From Bacteroidales bacterium (GTDB taxonomy: Bacteria > Bacteroidota > Bacteroidia > Bacteroidales > FEN-979): a stretch of DNA of 64,000 bases. The position numbers were made by a program, and so were the translations under genes. The notes beneath the pieces were generated by a model. That model was not told the origin of the DNA and did not search any database. It worked only from the letters and a program-made list of their open reading frames with translations. Positions 42,739-51,113 of the stretch are shown here, in pieces; position 1 is the stretch's first letter, and each line of letters starts with the position of its first letter. The stretch lies in NCBI GenBank assembly GCA_023231065.1, contig JALNWE010000007.1:10207-74206 (forward strand). The letters are read 5' to 3'.

Positions 42739-44559
42739 ATGAAGAGTTTTTTCAAGATCCTTCGTTTTGCCGGTCCATACTGGGTGTATGCCTTACTGAA
42801 CGTAGTGTTCAACATTCTTGCCGTAATATTTTCACTGGCATCCTTTGCCTTATTCATACCGGTCCTGCAGATGCTGTTTCACCAGATGGAGATTCCCGCG
42901 TCAGCGCCGCCACTTAAAATGGATTATGATGTCGTCAAGGATAATTTTTATTATTATACCGGGCAATTATTAAATCAATATGGAAATGAGAGAATGTTGA
43001 TTTATATTGGTTTCGTTATCATCATTCTTTATTTTCTGAAGAATCTTTTCCGCTATCTGGCCATGTATTTTCTGGCAGTTGTCCGCAATGGGGTAGTAAA
43101 AGATCTGAGAAATGATCTTTATCTTAAAGTGCTGATCCTTCCTTTATCCTATTTTAACGAAAAACGCAAAGGGGATATCATAGCCCGGATGACCAATGAT
43201 GTGCAGGAAGTTGAGTGGTCCATCATGAGCTCGCTTGAAATGGCTTTCCGGGATCCGATCACGATCATTGCTTCCCTGGTGATCCTTTTCGTCATCAGCC
43301 CTTCACTGACCATCTTTGTTCTTGTTTTATTGCCCATCAGCGGTTTGATCATCGGCAGGATCGGAAAAAGCCTGAAACGGACTTCGGATAAAGGGCAGAA
43401 AAAGATGGGTTTCATTTTATCGGTGATTGAAGAATCCATTTCCGGTTTAAGGATCATCAAGGCATTTAACGCCATTGATTTTGCTGATAAACGATTCCGG
43501 AAAACCAATCAGGAATACAATCGCCTGATGATACGGCTTTATCGTAAAAGGGACCTTGCTTCCCCGCTCAGTGAATTTCTGAGCGCCTGCGTGGTTACCA
43601 TCGTCCTGTGGTATGGTGGAAAACTGGTCTTCACGCCGGGTAATTTTCTTGATGCGGCAACATTCCTGATTTATCTGGGCATTTTTTCGCAATTGATGCC
43701 ACCGGCCAAATCCATCACCCAGGCTTTTTATAACATTAAGAAAGGAGCTGCCTCCATCGATAGGATCGAACAGGTCCTTTCAGAACCGGAAGTCATCGAA
43801 GAAAAACCGGAAGCCATAAGCAAAAAAGATTTCCGGTCGGATATAGAATACCGGGATGTGAGTTTCTCTTATGACACAGAACCGGTTTTGCATCAAATCA
43901 ATTTAACCATCAGCAAGAGTAAGACCATCGCGGTTGTGGGCCCATCGGGTGGGGGAAAATCCACCCTCGTGGATCTTTTACCCCGGTTTTATGATTGCAT
44001 AAAGGGACAGATCCTGATCGATGGTATCGACATCCGCGATCTCATCATCAGTGATTTGCGGGGATTGATGGGCATTGTTTCACAGGAGACGATCCTCTTC
44101 AACGATTCGGTCTTTAACAACATTGCCTTTGGCATGGACAATGTCAGTGAATCGGATGTGATTTCAGCCGCCAAGGTGGCAAATGCCCATGAATTTATTG
44201 AAAAGATGCCGTTGGGATATAGTACCAACATAGGGGACAGGGGCGCCAAACTGTCAGGCGGGCAAAGACAACGCCTGAGCATTGCCCGCGCTGTTCTGAA
44301 AAATCCGCCCATTCTGATTTTAGATGAGGCCACATCGGCATTGGATACCGAATCGGAAAGGCTTGTTCAACAAGCCCTGGAAAACCTGATGCGCAACCGT
44401 ACTTCCATTGTTATTGCCCATCGTTTATCGACCATTCAATTTGCCGACGAGATCATCGTCATGCAGAACGGCAGACTTGTTGAGCGGGGTACGCACAATA
44501 ATTTACTGGCCACCAACGGGGTTTACCGGAAATTATATGAATTGCAATCATTTAATTGA
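42739..44559 (+). CDS. MsbA-like ABC exporter (fused permease-ATPase)
   Basis: A 606-residue half-transporter that works as a homodimer. Six transmembrane helices lie in about residues 15-320, followed by the ATPase domain with Walker A GPSGGGKST (401-409), signature LSGGQRQR (about 506), Walker B ILILDEATSALD and the H-loop IVIAHRLSTI. The intracellular-loop segment RNDLYLKVLILPLSYFNEKR is typical of lipid A-core flippases and relatives. In Bacteroidota such proteins are called MsbA-family lipid flippases, but drug or peptide export cannot be excluded. Confidence 0.9.
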   Translation: MKSFFKILRFAGPYWVYALLNVVFNILAVIFSLASFALFIPVLQMLFHQMEIPASAPPLKMDYDVVKDNFYYYTGQLLNQYGNERMLIYIGFVIIILYFLKNLFRYLAMYFLAVVRNGVVKDLRNDLYLKVLILPLSYFNEKRKGDIIARMTNDVQEVEWSIMSSLEMAFRDPITIIASLVILFVISPSLTIFVLVLLPISGLIIGRIGKSLKRTSDKGQKKMGFILSVIEESISGLRIIKAFNAIDFADKRFRKTNQEYNRLMIRLYRKRDLASPLSEFLSACVVTIVLWYGGKLVFTPGNFLDAATFLIYLGIFSQLMPPAKSITQAFYNIKKGAASIDRIEQVLSEPEVIEEKPEAISKKDFRSDIEYRDVSFSYDTEPVLHQINLTISKSKTIAVVGPSGGGKSTLVDLLPRFYDCIKGQILIDGIDIRDLIISDLRGLMGIVSQETILFNDSVFNNIAFGMDNVSESDVISAAKVANAHEFIEKMPLGYSTNIGDRGAKLSGGQRQRLSIARAVLKNPPILILDEATSALDTESERLVQQALENLMRNRTSIVIAHRLSTIQFADEIIVMQNGRLVERGTHNNLLATNGVYRKLYELQSFN

Positions 44560-44612
44560 TGGCTGAACATAAAAAAAACCACCCCTACTTAAAAAAGTCC
44601 CAAAACTGATCT

Positions 44613-45461
44613 TCAGATTTCGGCCATTTTGATTAAAACAGCTTCCAGCTTTTTCTTCATCAGCTTTGTCCGGCCATCAAAATCATTGACCAACAGGGAA
44701 AAAACAAGCTTTCGTCCCGAAACGGTGGAAACATATCCGGCAAAACTTTTTACTTTTGAAATGGTACCGGTTTTTGCCCGGATACGGCCTTCGGCCACGG
44801 TCCCTTTCATGGCTTTATGGAGCGTGCCAGTCAGCCCTGCAAGGGGAAGCGATTCGTAGAAATACCTGAAATAGGGTGAGGTCCTGATAACATAAAGCGC
44901 ATCGACAAGTTGTTTGGGTGAAATCGCGTTTCGGCGCGATAAGCCGTTCCCATCATAAAAAAACATGCCATGGGTATCCACACCCTTGTTTTCCCAATAG
45001 TTGAGTATTGCTTTGACGCCCTCTCCGGTTGTGGCGTTATTGTTCACTCTTCCTCCTATTTTTCGGAGCAGTTTTGAAGAACGCCAGTTTACGCTCATGA
45101 GATTGGTTATAGTGATTTCCGGAATGATCTCTTTCCCGAAAATATCGAGGGCGGCCCCGGTAACAAAGATTTTTAAAGTTGAAGCAGGGATCATCGGCCA
45201 TTTGGAACGGTAATCTGCCAGGATCACCGGATCTTTGGCCGTAATATCCACAACCAGATACCCCAATGAACCGTTTTTCAGGGATGGATCGTTACGGAGT
45301 ACTTCCAATGCTTCCAACAACGGTTTATCATCTGCTGGTTTCTCTTTATTCACAGGGATCTTGCTCCCCTGCGTAACATGGCTTTTTGCCCGGTCATTCT
45401 GACAAGAGATTCCCGACAATAAAATAAGAAGGATAAATAACAGATGTTTAAAATAAGGCAT
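44613..45461 (-). CDS. Shortened S13-family (PBP4/DacB-type) D-Ala-D-Ala carboxypeptidase, probable lipoprotein
   Basis: About 282 residues from the ATG at 45461; an upstream ATG (45482) gives 289. Numbering here follows the longer form. The signal ends in SGISC, a relaxed lipobox. The penicillin-binding motifs are present in order: SxxK at 101-104 (ASTLK), SxN at 130-132 (MSVN, in an arm that aligns with the family's NKRSNNLFAEQLLR), DGNGLSR, and KTG at 237-239 (AKTGT). The roughly 150-200-residue insert that usually separates SxxK from SxN is missing, so the motifs are only 26 residues apart. Activity is therefore uncertain. A GATCTTTG box at 45484-45491 favours the shorter start. Confidence 0.8.
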   Translation of the reverse strand: MPYFKHLLFILLILLSGISCQNDRAKSHVTQGSKIPVNKEKPADDKPLLEALEVLRNDPSLKNGSLGYLVVDITAKDPVILADYRSKWPMIPASTLKIFVTGAALDIFGKEIIPEITITNLMSVNWRSSKLLRKIGGRVNNNATTGEGVKAILNYWENKGVDTHGMFFYDGNGLSRRNAISPKQLVDALYVIRTSPYFRYFYESLPLAGLTGTLHKAMKGTVAEGRIRAKTGTISKVKSFAGYVSTVSGRKLVFSLLVNDFDGRTKLMKKKLEAVLIKMAEI

Positions 45462-45553
45462 GGTCAACCTGTAATTGAACATACAAAGATCGGAAAAATG
45501 GGATTAAGAGAGGATTAAAAGTGACTTTATTTACAACTGAGGTAAACATTTCC

Positions 45554-45561
45554 TAATTTTG
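45554..45561 (+). promoter_or_regulatory. -7 element for the second M20 hydrolase gene
   Basis: TAATTTTG fits TAnnTTTG and lies 24 bp before the ATG at 45586. Confidence 0.5.
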
Positions 45562-45585
45562 AGGATTAATTTTATTGTTCCGTTA

Positions 45586-46797
45586 ATGAAGCAACTTAAA
45601 CATCAAATAGAAAGTTTATCGAAGTCTTTTTTTCAGGAGGTTCAGGATATCCGAAGGCGCCTTCACAAGTATCCGGAACTTTCGAAGGAGGAATTTCAAA
45701 CGGCTGCATTCATCTGTAAAAAGTTGGATGGGTATGGCATACCATATACCAGCGGAATTGCAGGGACCGGTGTTGCCGGATTGATAGAAGGGGTGGACCC
45801 TTCCTCCCGGTGCATTGCCCTCCGCGCCGATATGGATGCCCTGCCGGTTGATGAGAAAAACGAGACTGAATATAAATCGGCCCATCCCGGTAAAATGCAT
45901 GCCTGCGGCCACGATGTCCATATAGCCTGCCTGCTGGGAGCAGCCAGGATCCTGATGCAGGTGAGGGATCAGTTCGCGGGTACCATAAAACTGATCTTTC
46001 AGCCGTCGGAAGAAACTTATCCCGGAGGGGCCATTCAAATGATCGAAGCCGGGATCCTTGAAAATCCGAAACCGGAACTGATCATTGCCCAACATGTGAT
46101 CAATAACCTGGATGCCGGCGATGTCGGTATGAAAGCAGGCCCTTATATGGCTTCGACCGATGAATTTTTCATCACGGTGAAGGGGAAAGGAGGCCATGCA
46201 GCCACACCCAATCAGGTTACCGATCCCATTCTGATCGCGGCCCACATCATTGTTGCCCTTCAACAAATCGTTAGCCGGAACGCGGACCCGGTAATCCCAT
46301 CGGTGGTATCCATTGGCAAGATCTCAGGGGAAGGGCGTACCAATATTATTCCATCGGAAGTAAAAATGGAAGGAACAGTCCGCACCTATAATGAGACATG
46401 GAGAAATGAGATTCATCAAAGGATAGAGAAAATTTCCAAGGCCTTGGCACAAGGGATGGGCGCCGATTGTGAGGTGAGAATTGCCCATGGGTACCCTTAC
46501 CTTGATAATGACCCTGTCCTCACGGGGAAACTTTTTGGCTGGGCGGAGGATTATCTCGGTCCGGCCCATGTTCGCACGCTTGAACCGCGTATGACCGCTG
46601 AAGATTTTTCCTATTTTGCCGGACGCGTCCCTTCCTGCTTGTACCGACTTGGAATTTCCGATTATTCCAAAGGGATCAACGCGAACCTTCATACCGACAC
46701 ATTTGATGTGAACGAACGGTGTCTGGAAACCGGAATGGCAATGATGTCCTGGTTTGCTGTCAACCTCTTAGCCCCTGAAAAAAGATCAGATAGATGA
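45586..46797 (+). CDS. M20D-family amidohydrolase
   Basis: A 403-residue hydrolase from the ATG at 45586 (MKQLKHQIESLSKSFFQEV). A longer ATG start at 45559 overlaps the -7 element. Metal-site motifs: RADMDALPVDEKNETEYKS, MHACGHDVHIACLLGAA and FQPSEETYPGGAIQMIEAG. The C-terminal EPRMTAEDFSYFAGRVPSC carries the late metal-binding Glu/His region. It would remove N-acyl groups from amino acids or peptides. Its stop overlaps the start of the TPR gene (ATGA), so the two are translationally coupled. Confidence 0.9.
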   Translation: MKQLKHQIESLSKSFFQEVQDIRRRLHKYPELSKEEFQTAAFICKKLDGYGIPYTSGIAGTGVAGLIEGVDPSSRCIALRADMDALPVDEKNETEYKSAHPGKMHACGHDVHIACLLGAARILMQVRDQFAGTIKLIFQPSEETYPGGAIQMIEAGILENPKPELIIAQHVINNLDAGDVGMKAGPYMASTDEFFITVKGKGGHAATPNQVTDPILIAAHIIVALQQIVSRNADPVIPSVVSIGKISGEGRTNIIPSEVKMEGTVRTYNETWRNEIHQRIEKISKALAQGMGADCEVRIAHGYPYLDNDPVLTGKLFGWAEDYLGPAHVRTLEPRMTAEDFSYFAGRVPSCLYRLGISDYSKGINANLHTDTFDVNERCLETGMAMMSWFAVNLLAPEKRSDR

Positions 46798-48722
46798 GAA
46801 TGCCACGCGGGTCCGGATTTACGTTTTTTTCTAAGGTCAGAAAAAAGAGGCTTTCTTTTTTCCTGTTTTTCATTGTTGTCAATTGTCAGTTATCAGTTGT
46901 CAATTGCTACTCCCAGGACCGGCGTCCCGACAGGCCTTTACTCCCATTTCAACAGAATGCCTCCCAGCAGGGGAATGACGAACAATTAGCCATCCAGTTT
47001 TACCAGGACCATGAATATGACAAAGCAGCCGAAATTTATGAACGGTTGTTTCAGCAGAAGCCGGGATCCTATTACTATCAGTATCTTCTTTTTTGCTGGG
47101 TGGAGATCAAAGAGTATAATAAAGCTGAAAAGCTCATCAAAAAGCAACAAAAAGCAGAACCAACCGCTCTCCGGTTCATGGTTGATATGGGTTATTTGAA
47201 ATACCGGGAGGGAAACGAGGAAAAATCGAAGAAAATTTATGAGGATGCCATCAGTAAACTTACCCCGAACCAGCAACAGATCGCGGATCTGGCAAATGCA
47301 TTCAGCGCCAGGGGGGAATATGAATATGCCATTAAAACTTACCTCCGCGGACGGGATCTGTTAAAAAATTCCTATCCTTTTAACGTGGAGATGGCCGGTA
47401 TATATGAACGTATGGGCGATTTTACAAGTGTGATAGAGCAGTATCTCGATCTTCTGGAAATCAACAGATCCTATATGAATACGGTCCAGGATAGGCTGCA
47501 GATGCTGTTATCCAATGATATTAACAATGAAAAGAACGACCGCTTCCGAAAAGTTCTGTTAGCCAGGGCACAACAGTATCCTGATAAAATCTGGTATGCT
47601 GAATTGCTCTGGTGGTACTCTATTCAGCAAAAAGATTTTGACCTGGCATTTATTCAGGGCAAAGCGCTTGACAAAAGATTGCAGGAAAGTGGCGACAGGT
47701 TGGTCCAGTTAGCCGGGCTGGCCGCATCAAACGAAGAATATAAGCTGGCCATGGAATGTTATCAGTACCTGATCGCCAAGGGAACGGATTTTCCTTTTTA
47801 TGATCTGAGCCGGAGGGAGTTGATCAATACCAGGTACCTCATGGCATTATCAGCCCCTTCTCCCTCCAAACAACTCCTGACCGGCCTGGAAAAAGAAATG
47901 AAAGAGGAGATCGGGAAATCACAGGAAGATCCTGAAAGTATTTCATTGACCAGAAACCTGGCCCATCTTGAGGCTTTTTATTTAAAGAAGACGGACGAAG
48001 CTGCTGCGTTGCTTGAAAATGCCATTGAAATTCCCGGGATCACTCCCCAGCAAAGAGCCGAGTGTAAAATTGAATTAGCCGACATACTCCTTTTTACCGA
48101 TGACGTATGGGAAGCCACATTACTCTATCAGCAGGTTTATAAGGAATTTAAAAATGATATCATCGGGCAGGAGGCCAAATTCAAAAACACCATGCTCTCT
48201 TTTTATATTGGTGAATTCAAATGGGCTCTTGCCCAGGCGGATATCCTGAAGGCTTCCACTTCCAGGTTCATCGCCAACGATGCCATTGCTTTATCACTAT
48301 TGATTAGCGAGGACTTAGACCCCGATAGCAATACCGTTGCATTGGGGTATTATGCGCGGGCTGACCTGCTGGATTACCGGAACGAAGAGGACCTTGCCCT
48401 TAAAACCCTTGATTCAATACCCCAATTATTCACAGAACATCCAATCCTTCAACAGGTTATATTTAAGAAAGCCATGATTATGCAAAAACAGGGCCAATTT
48501 ATAAAAGCCGACTCGCTTTTCGGGCAGTTGGTCATGGTTTATCCTGACGGGATCTTGGCCGACGAAGCCCTGATGTACCGCGCTTCGCTGACTGAGAAAA
48601 AACTGAACAACAAAGAGCAGGCGATGGCTTTATACCAGGAGCTAATGGAAAAATACCCGGGGAGCATTTTTGTACCGGATGCGCGGAAACGGTTCAGGAC
48701 GTTGAGAGGGGATCGGATGTAG
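46794..48722 (+). CDS. Secreted TPR-repeat protein with a repeat-encoded signal peptide
   Basis: A 642-residue protein translationally coupled to the preceding M20D gene (ATGA overlap). A basic start and a hydrophobic core (LSFFLFFIVV) run into VNCQLSVVNCYSQD, a segment encoded by heptamer units, giving two Cys that do not form a clean lipobox. The mature part is built of tetratricopeptide-like helices (about 65-330 and 400-630), for example QFYQDHEYDKAAEIYERLF and EEYKLAMECYQYLIAKG. The C-terminal ALYQELMEKYPGSIFVPDAR is like BamD/YfiO-type outer-membrane TPR proteins. It probably acts as a periplasmic scaffold; partner unknown. Confidence 0.82.
   Translation: MRMPRGSGFTFFSKVRKKRLSFFLFFIVVNCQLSVVNCYSQDRRPDRPLLPFQQNASQQGNDEQLAIQFYQDHEYDKAAEIYERLFQQKPGSYYYQYLLFCWVEIKEYNKAEKLIKKQQKAEPTALRFMVDMGYLKYREGNEEKSKKIYEDAISKLTPNQQQIADLANAFSARGEYEYAIKTYLRGRDLLKNSYPFNVEMAGIYERMGDFTSVIEQYLDLLEINRSYMNTVQDRLQMLLSNDINNEKNDRFRKVLLARAQQYPDKIWYAELLWWYSIQQKDFDLAFIQGKALDKRLQESGDRLVQLAGLAASNEEYKLAMECYQYLIAKGTDFPFYDLSRRELINTRYLMALSAPSPSKQLLTGLEKEMKEEIGKSQEDPESISLTRNLAHLEAFYLKKTDEAAALLENAIEIPGITPQQRAECKIELADILLFTDDVWEATLLYQQVYKEFKNDIIGQEAKFKNTMLSFYIGEFKWALAQADILKASTSRFIANDAIALSLLISEDLDPDSNTVALGYYARADLLDYRNEEDLALKTLDSIPQLFTEHPILQQVIFKKAMIMQKQGQFIKADSLFGQLVMVYPDGILADEALMYRASLTEKKLNNKEQAMALYQELMEKYPGSIFVPDARKRFRTLRGDRM
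46876..46903 (+). repeat. TCAATTG-family heptamers inside the TPR gene signal peptide
   Basis: Four seven-base units: TTGTCAA, TTGTCAG, TTATCAG, TTGTCAA, read in frame as part of the signal sequence. Confidence 0.8.
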
Positions 48723-48748
48723 GGTAAGGGATAAGAGATGGGGGATCC
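48721..48748 (+). repeat. Degenerate GGAGATG-family heptamers before ksgA
   Basis: Four loosely matching seven-base units (AGGGTAA, GGGATAA, GAGATGG, GGGATCC) overlap the TPR stop codon and end 34 bp before the ksgA start. Confidence 0.5.
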
Positions 48749-48782
48749 AGCGCCTGGCATTTATTTGAAGAAAGTTGAACCC

Positions 48783-49583
48783 ATGATACGACCAAAGAAG
48801 CATTTAGGCCAGCATTTTTTACGGGATGAAAACATCGCGCAAAAAATCGTGGGTTACCTCAATCCGGAATATCCATTGGTATTGGAAATTGGTCCGGGAA
48901 TGGGATCCTTATCAAAATATCTCCTTCAGGATCCCCGGTTTGACCCTTATTTCATGGAAGTGGACAGGGAAGCTGTAAGTTATTTGATATCGACTTTTCC
49001 CGAAATTTCAGGGAAGTTGATTGAGGCTGACTTCCTGAAATACGATTTATCCTGCTTTCCATCCCCCATCTCCCATCTCCCATCTCCCATCTCTTTCATC
49101 GGCAATTTTCCCTATAACATCTCCTCCCAGATCTTATTCAAAGCCCTGGAATATCGACACCGGGTCAGGGAGGTTATCGGAATGTTCCAGAAAGAAGTGG
49201 CCCTCCGCGTGGCATCCCCTCCGGGAAACAGAACTTATGGGATCCTCAGTGTATTATTGCAGGCTTTTTTTGAGATCGATTATCTCTTTACGGTCAATGA
49301 AAATGTATTTGACCCGCCGCCCAAAGTAAAATCGGCCGTCATTCGCTTACGCCGCAATGAGGTAATATCCCTGGGATGCGATGAGGCTTTGTTTTTCCGC
49401 GTTGTTAAAATGGCCTTTAACCAACGGAGAAAGACCCTGCGGAATGCGCTCCGTCCGCTTCTTGATAAATCCCTGTTATCGGACGACAGCGCGCTCAAGC
49501 AGATGCTGGACCTACGCGCCGAACGTCTGAATGTAAGCGATTTTGTGGCCCTCACCCTTGCTATTAAAGCAATAAGCCCCTGA
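48783..49583 (+). CDS. ksgA: 16S rRNA dimethyladenosine transferase
   Basis: A 266-residue enzyme from the ATG at 48783 (MIRPKKHLGQHFLRDENIAQ). An in-frame ATG 45 bp upstream adds a non-conserved extension. KsgA dimethylates two adjacent adenines in the 3'-terminal hairpin of 16S rRNA. The SAM motif is VLEIGPGMGSLSKYLL, the catalytic loop IGNFPYNISSQILFK. Just before it is an insertion, SPISHLPSPIS, encoded by five heptamers (49060-49094). The C-terminal domain carries FNQRRKTLRNALRPLL. The insertion lies between beta-strand 3 and the catalytic NFPY loop, a surface-exposed region. Confidence 0.94.
   Translation: MIRPKKHLGQHFLRDENIAQKIVGYLNPEYPLVLEIGPGMGSLSKYLLQDPRFDPYFMEVDREAVSYLISTFPEISGKLIEADFLKYDLSCFPSPISHLPSPISFIGNFPYNISSQILFKALEYRHRVREVIGMFQKEVALRVASPPGNRTYGILSVLLQAFFEIDYLFTVNENVFDPPPKVKSAVIRLRRNEVISLGCDEALFFRVVKMAFNQRRKTLRNALRPLLDKSLLSDDSALKQMLDLRAERLNVSDFVALTLAIKAISP
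49060..49094 (+). repeat. CATCTCC heptamer array inside ksgA
   Basis: Five units (CATCCCC, three CATCTCC, CATCTCT) in 35 bp, the reverse complement of the GGAGATG family. They are read through as part of ksgA with no frameshift. Confidence 0.9.
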
Positions 49584-49617
49584 ATATAGTATCTTTACCG
49601 CGATTTATAATACCGGA

Positions 49618-51102
49618 ATGAAACAAGGAATTGATCATATACGACCGGTGCGCGGCAAAATGAAAAACGTTGCCGCCAGGAAAAAAACCCCGGAAGAACA
49701 AGTCCTTCCTTACCGGCCGGAAAAAGCCAATCATATTTTTGGCCTGTTCTTTTTCCTGTTTTCATGGGCGCTTTACGGAAATACCATCACCAGGCATACT
49801 CCCGCCGATAGCTTTCTTATTCCCGGGAAACAGATCATGCAACCATTGGTAAATCTCATTTTTTCCATCGAACAGTATCTTTGGGGAATGAATACTATAT
49901 TCTGTCATTTATTCAACGTGATGATTTACGCGTTCCTGTCGATGCTTGTATTTTTTACCCTGAAGCGGCTGCTGAAAGATTATAATATCCTTTTCCCCTT
50001 CCTGATTGCCTTGGTCTTTATGGTTCATCCTGTCCATACAGAGGTTGTCGCTAACCTGAATTACAGGGGTGAATTACTGGCTTCTTTCTGCGGGATTTCA
50101 AGCCTGTGGTTTTTGCTGAATTATCTCGAAAGAAAAAAAAATGGTTTTTTAGTCTTTGCATCATTGATCTTTATATGCGGCTATCTTTGTAATTCGTCCG
50201 TTCTGACTTTTCTGTTGCTTTATTTTCTTGTGTTTTACTTTTTCACGGGTTTACCGGCTAAAAAGTATCTGCCGCTGATGTTGATCATCCTGGTCGCGGC
50301 TTATACAATTCATTATTTCCTGCAATTTGTTTATTTTCCTCCAACCCGGATGACAGGTTATACCGACAACCCCCTCTTCGTTGAAAAGGGGTTACAGGTA
50401 AGGTTCAATAGCGGATGGTCAACCTTATTATTCTATCTGAGGATACTTTCTTACCCGGTTCCTTTACTTTATTATTACGGGTATAATGAAATCCCTGTCA
50501 TCAACCCTTCCTTTTTCCGCGTGGTCCTGTCCATGTCATTATTTTTCATTTTTCTTACCATTGCCATATTGAAATTCAGGAAACGGGAATTTATCTCATT
50601 TTCAATTTTCTGGTTTTTCCTGGCCATTTTACCTTATTCAAATGTATTTTTCCCTGTCTCTGGAATAGTAGGTGAAAGGTATGTTTTTACTGCATCTTTG
50701 GGTTTTTGCATGGCATTGGTCGCGTTCATTTTCTTTTTTTTTCAGGCAAATCCCCGAAGCCTTACCCTTGAAATAGATGCGCGGTTAAAAATCCTGGCCG
50801 TCATTATCCTTTTTTTGATACCCTATGCCACGCTTACCGTCAAACGGAACCATGATTGGCGTAACCTGGATAATTTGTACTCACATGATATCCGTCATCT
50901 TGAAAAATCAGTCCAGGCAAATATTGACATCAGTACTTATTACTTAAACCGATCAGATACAGTTAAGGGGATCCGTTACCTCGAAAAAGCGGCCGCGTTA
51001 TGGCCTGACCCTGTCCGTTATATGAAATTATCTGATCTGTTAAACCACAGGGGAGAAAAACAAAGAGCCGATTATTACAGACGGTTAGGAGAAAACAAGT
51101 AA
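49618..51102 (+). CDS. GT-C-like multi-spanning membrane protein with TPR-like tail
   Basis: A 494-residue protein with a basic N-terminal ~35 residues, about ten hydrophobic helices (from about 42 to 405), and a short soluble C-terminus (about 410-494) with a TPR-like helix pair (IRYLEKAAALWPDPVRY). The loop HPVHTEVVANLNYRGELLA is the pattern of the TMTC/GT-C family, whose members transfer mannose from a lipid-linked donor. The N-terminal catalytic acidic motif usual for that family is not obvious, so it may be a related transporter-like or non-catalytic member. It starts 35 bp after ksgA, with a near-consensus -7 (TATCTTTA, 49590-49597). Confidence 0.65.
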   Translation: MKQGIDHIRPVRGKMKNVAARKKTPEEQVLPYRPEKANHIFGLFFFLFSWALYGNTITRHTPADSFLIPGKQIMQPLVNLIFSIEQYLWGMNTIFCHLFNVMIYAFLSMLVFFTLKRLLKDYNILFPFLIALVFMVHPVHTEVVANLNYRGELLASFCGISSLWFLLNYLERKKNGFLVFASLIFICGYLCNSSVLTFLLLYFLVFYFFTGLPAKKYLPLMLIILVAAYTIHYFLQFVYFPPTRMTGYTDNPLFVEKGLQVRFNSGWSTLLFYLRILSYPVPLLYYYGYNEIPVINPSFFRVVLSMSLFFIFLTIAILKFRKREFISFSIFWFFLAILPYSNVFFPVSGIVGERYVFTASLGFCMALVAFIFFFFQANPRSLTLEIDARLKILAVIILFLIPYATLTVKRNHDWRNLDNLYSHDIRHLEKSVQANIDISTYYLNRSDTVKGIRYLEKAAALWPDPVRYMKLSDLLNHRGEKQRADYYRRLGENK

Positions 51103-51113
51103 TTCCAGCGATT

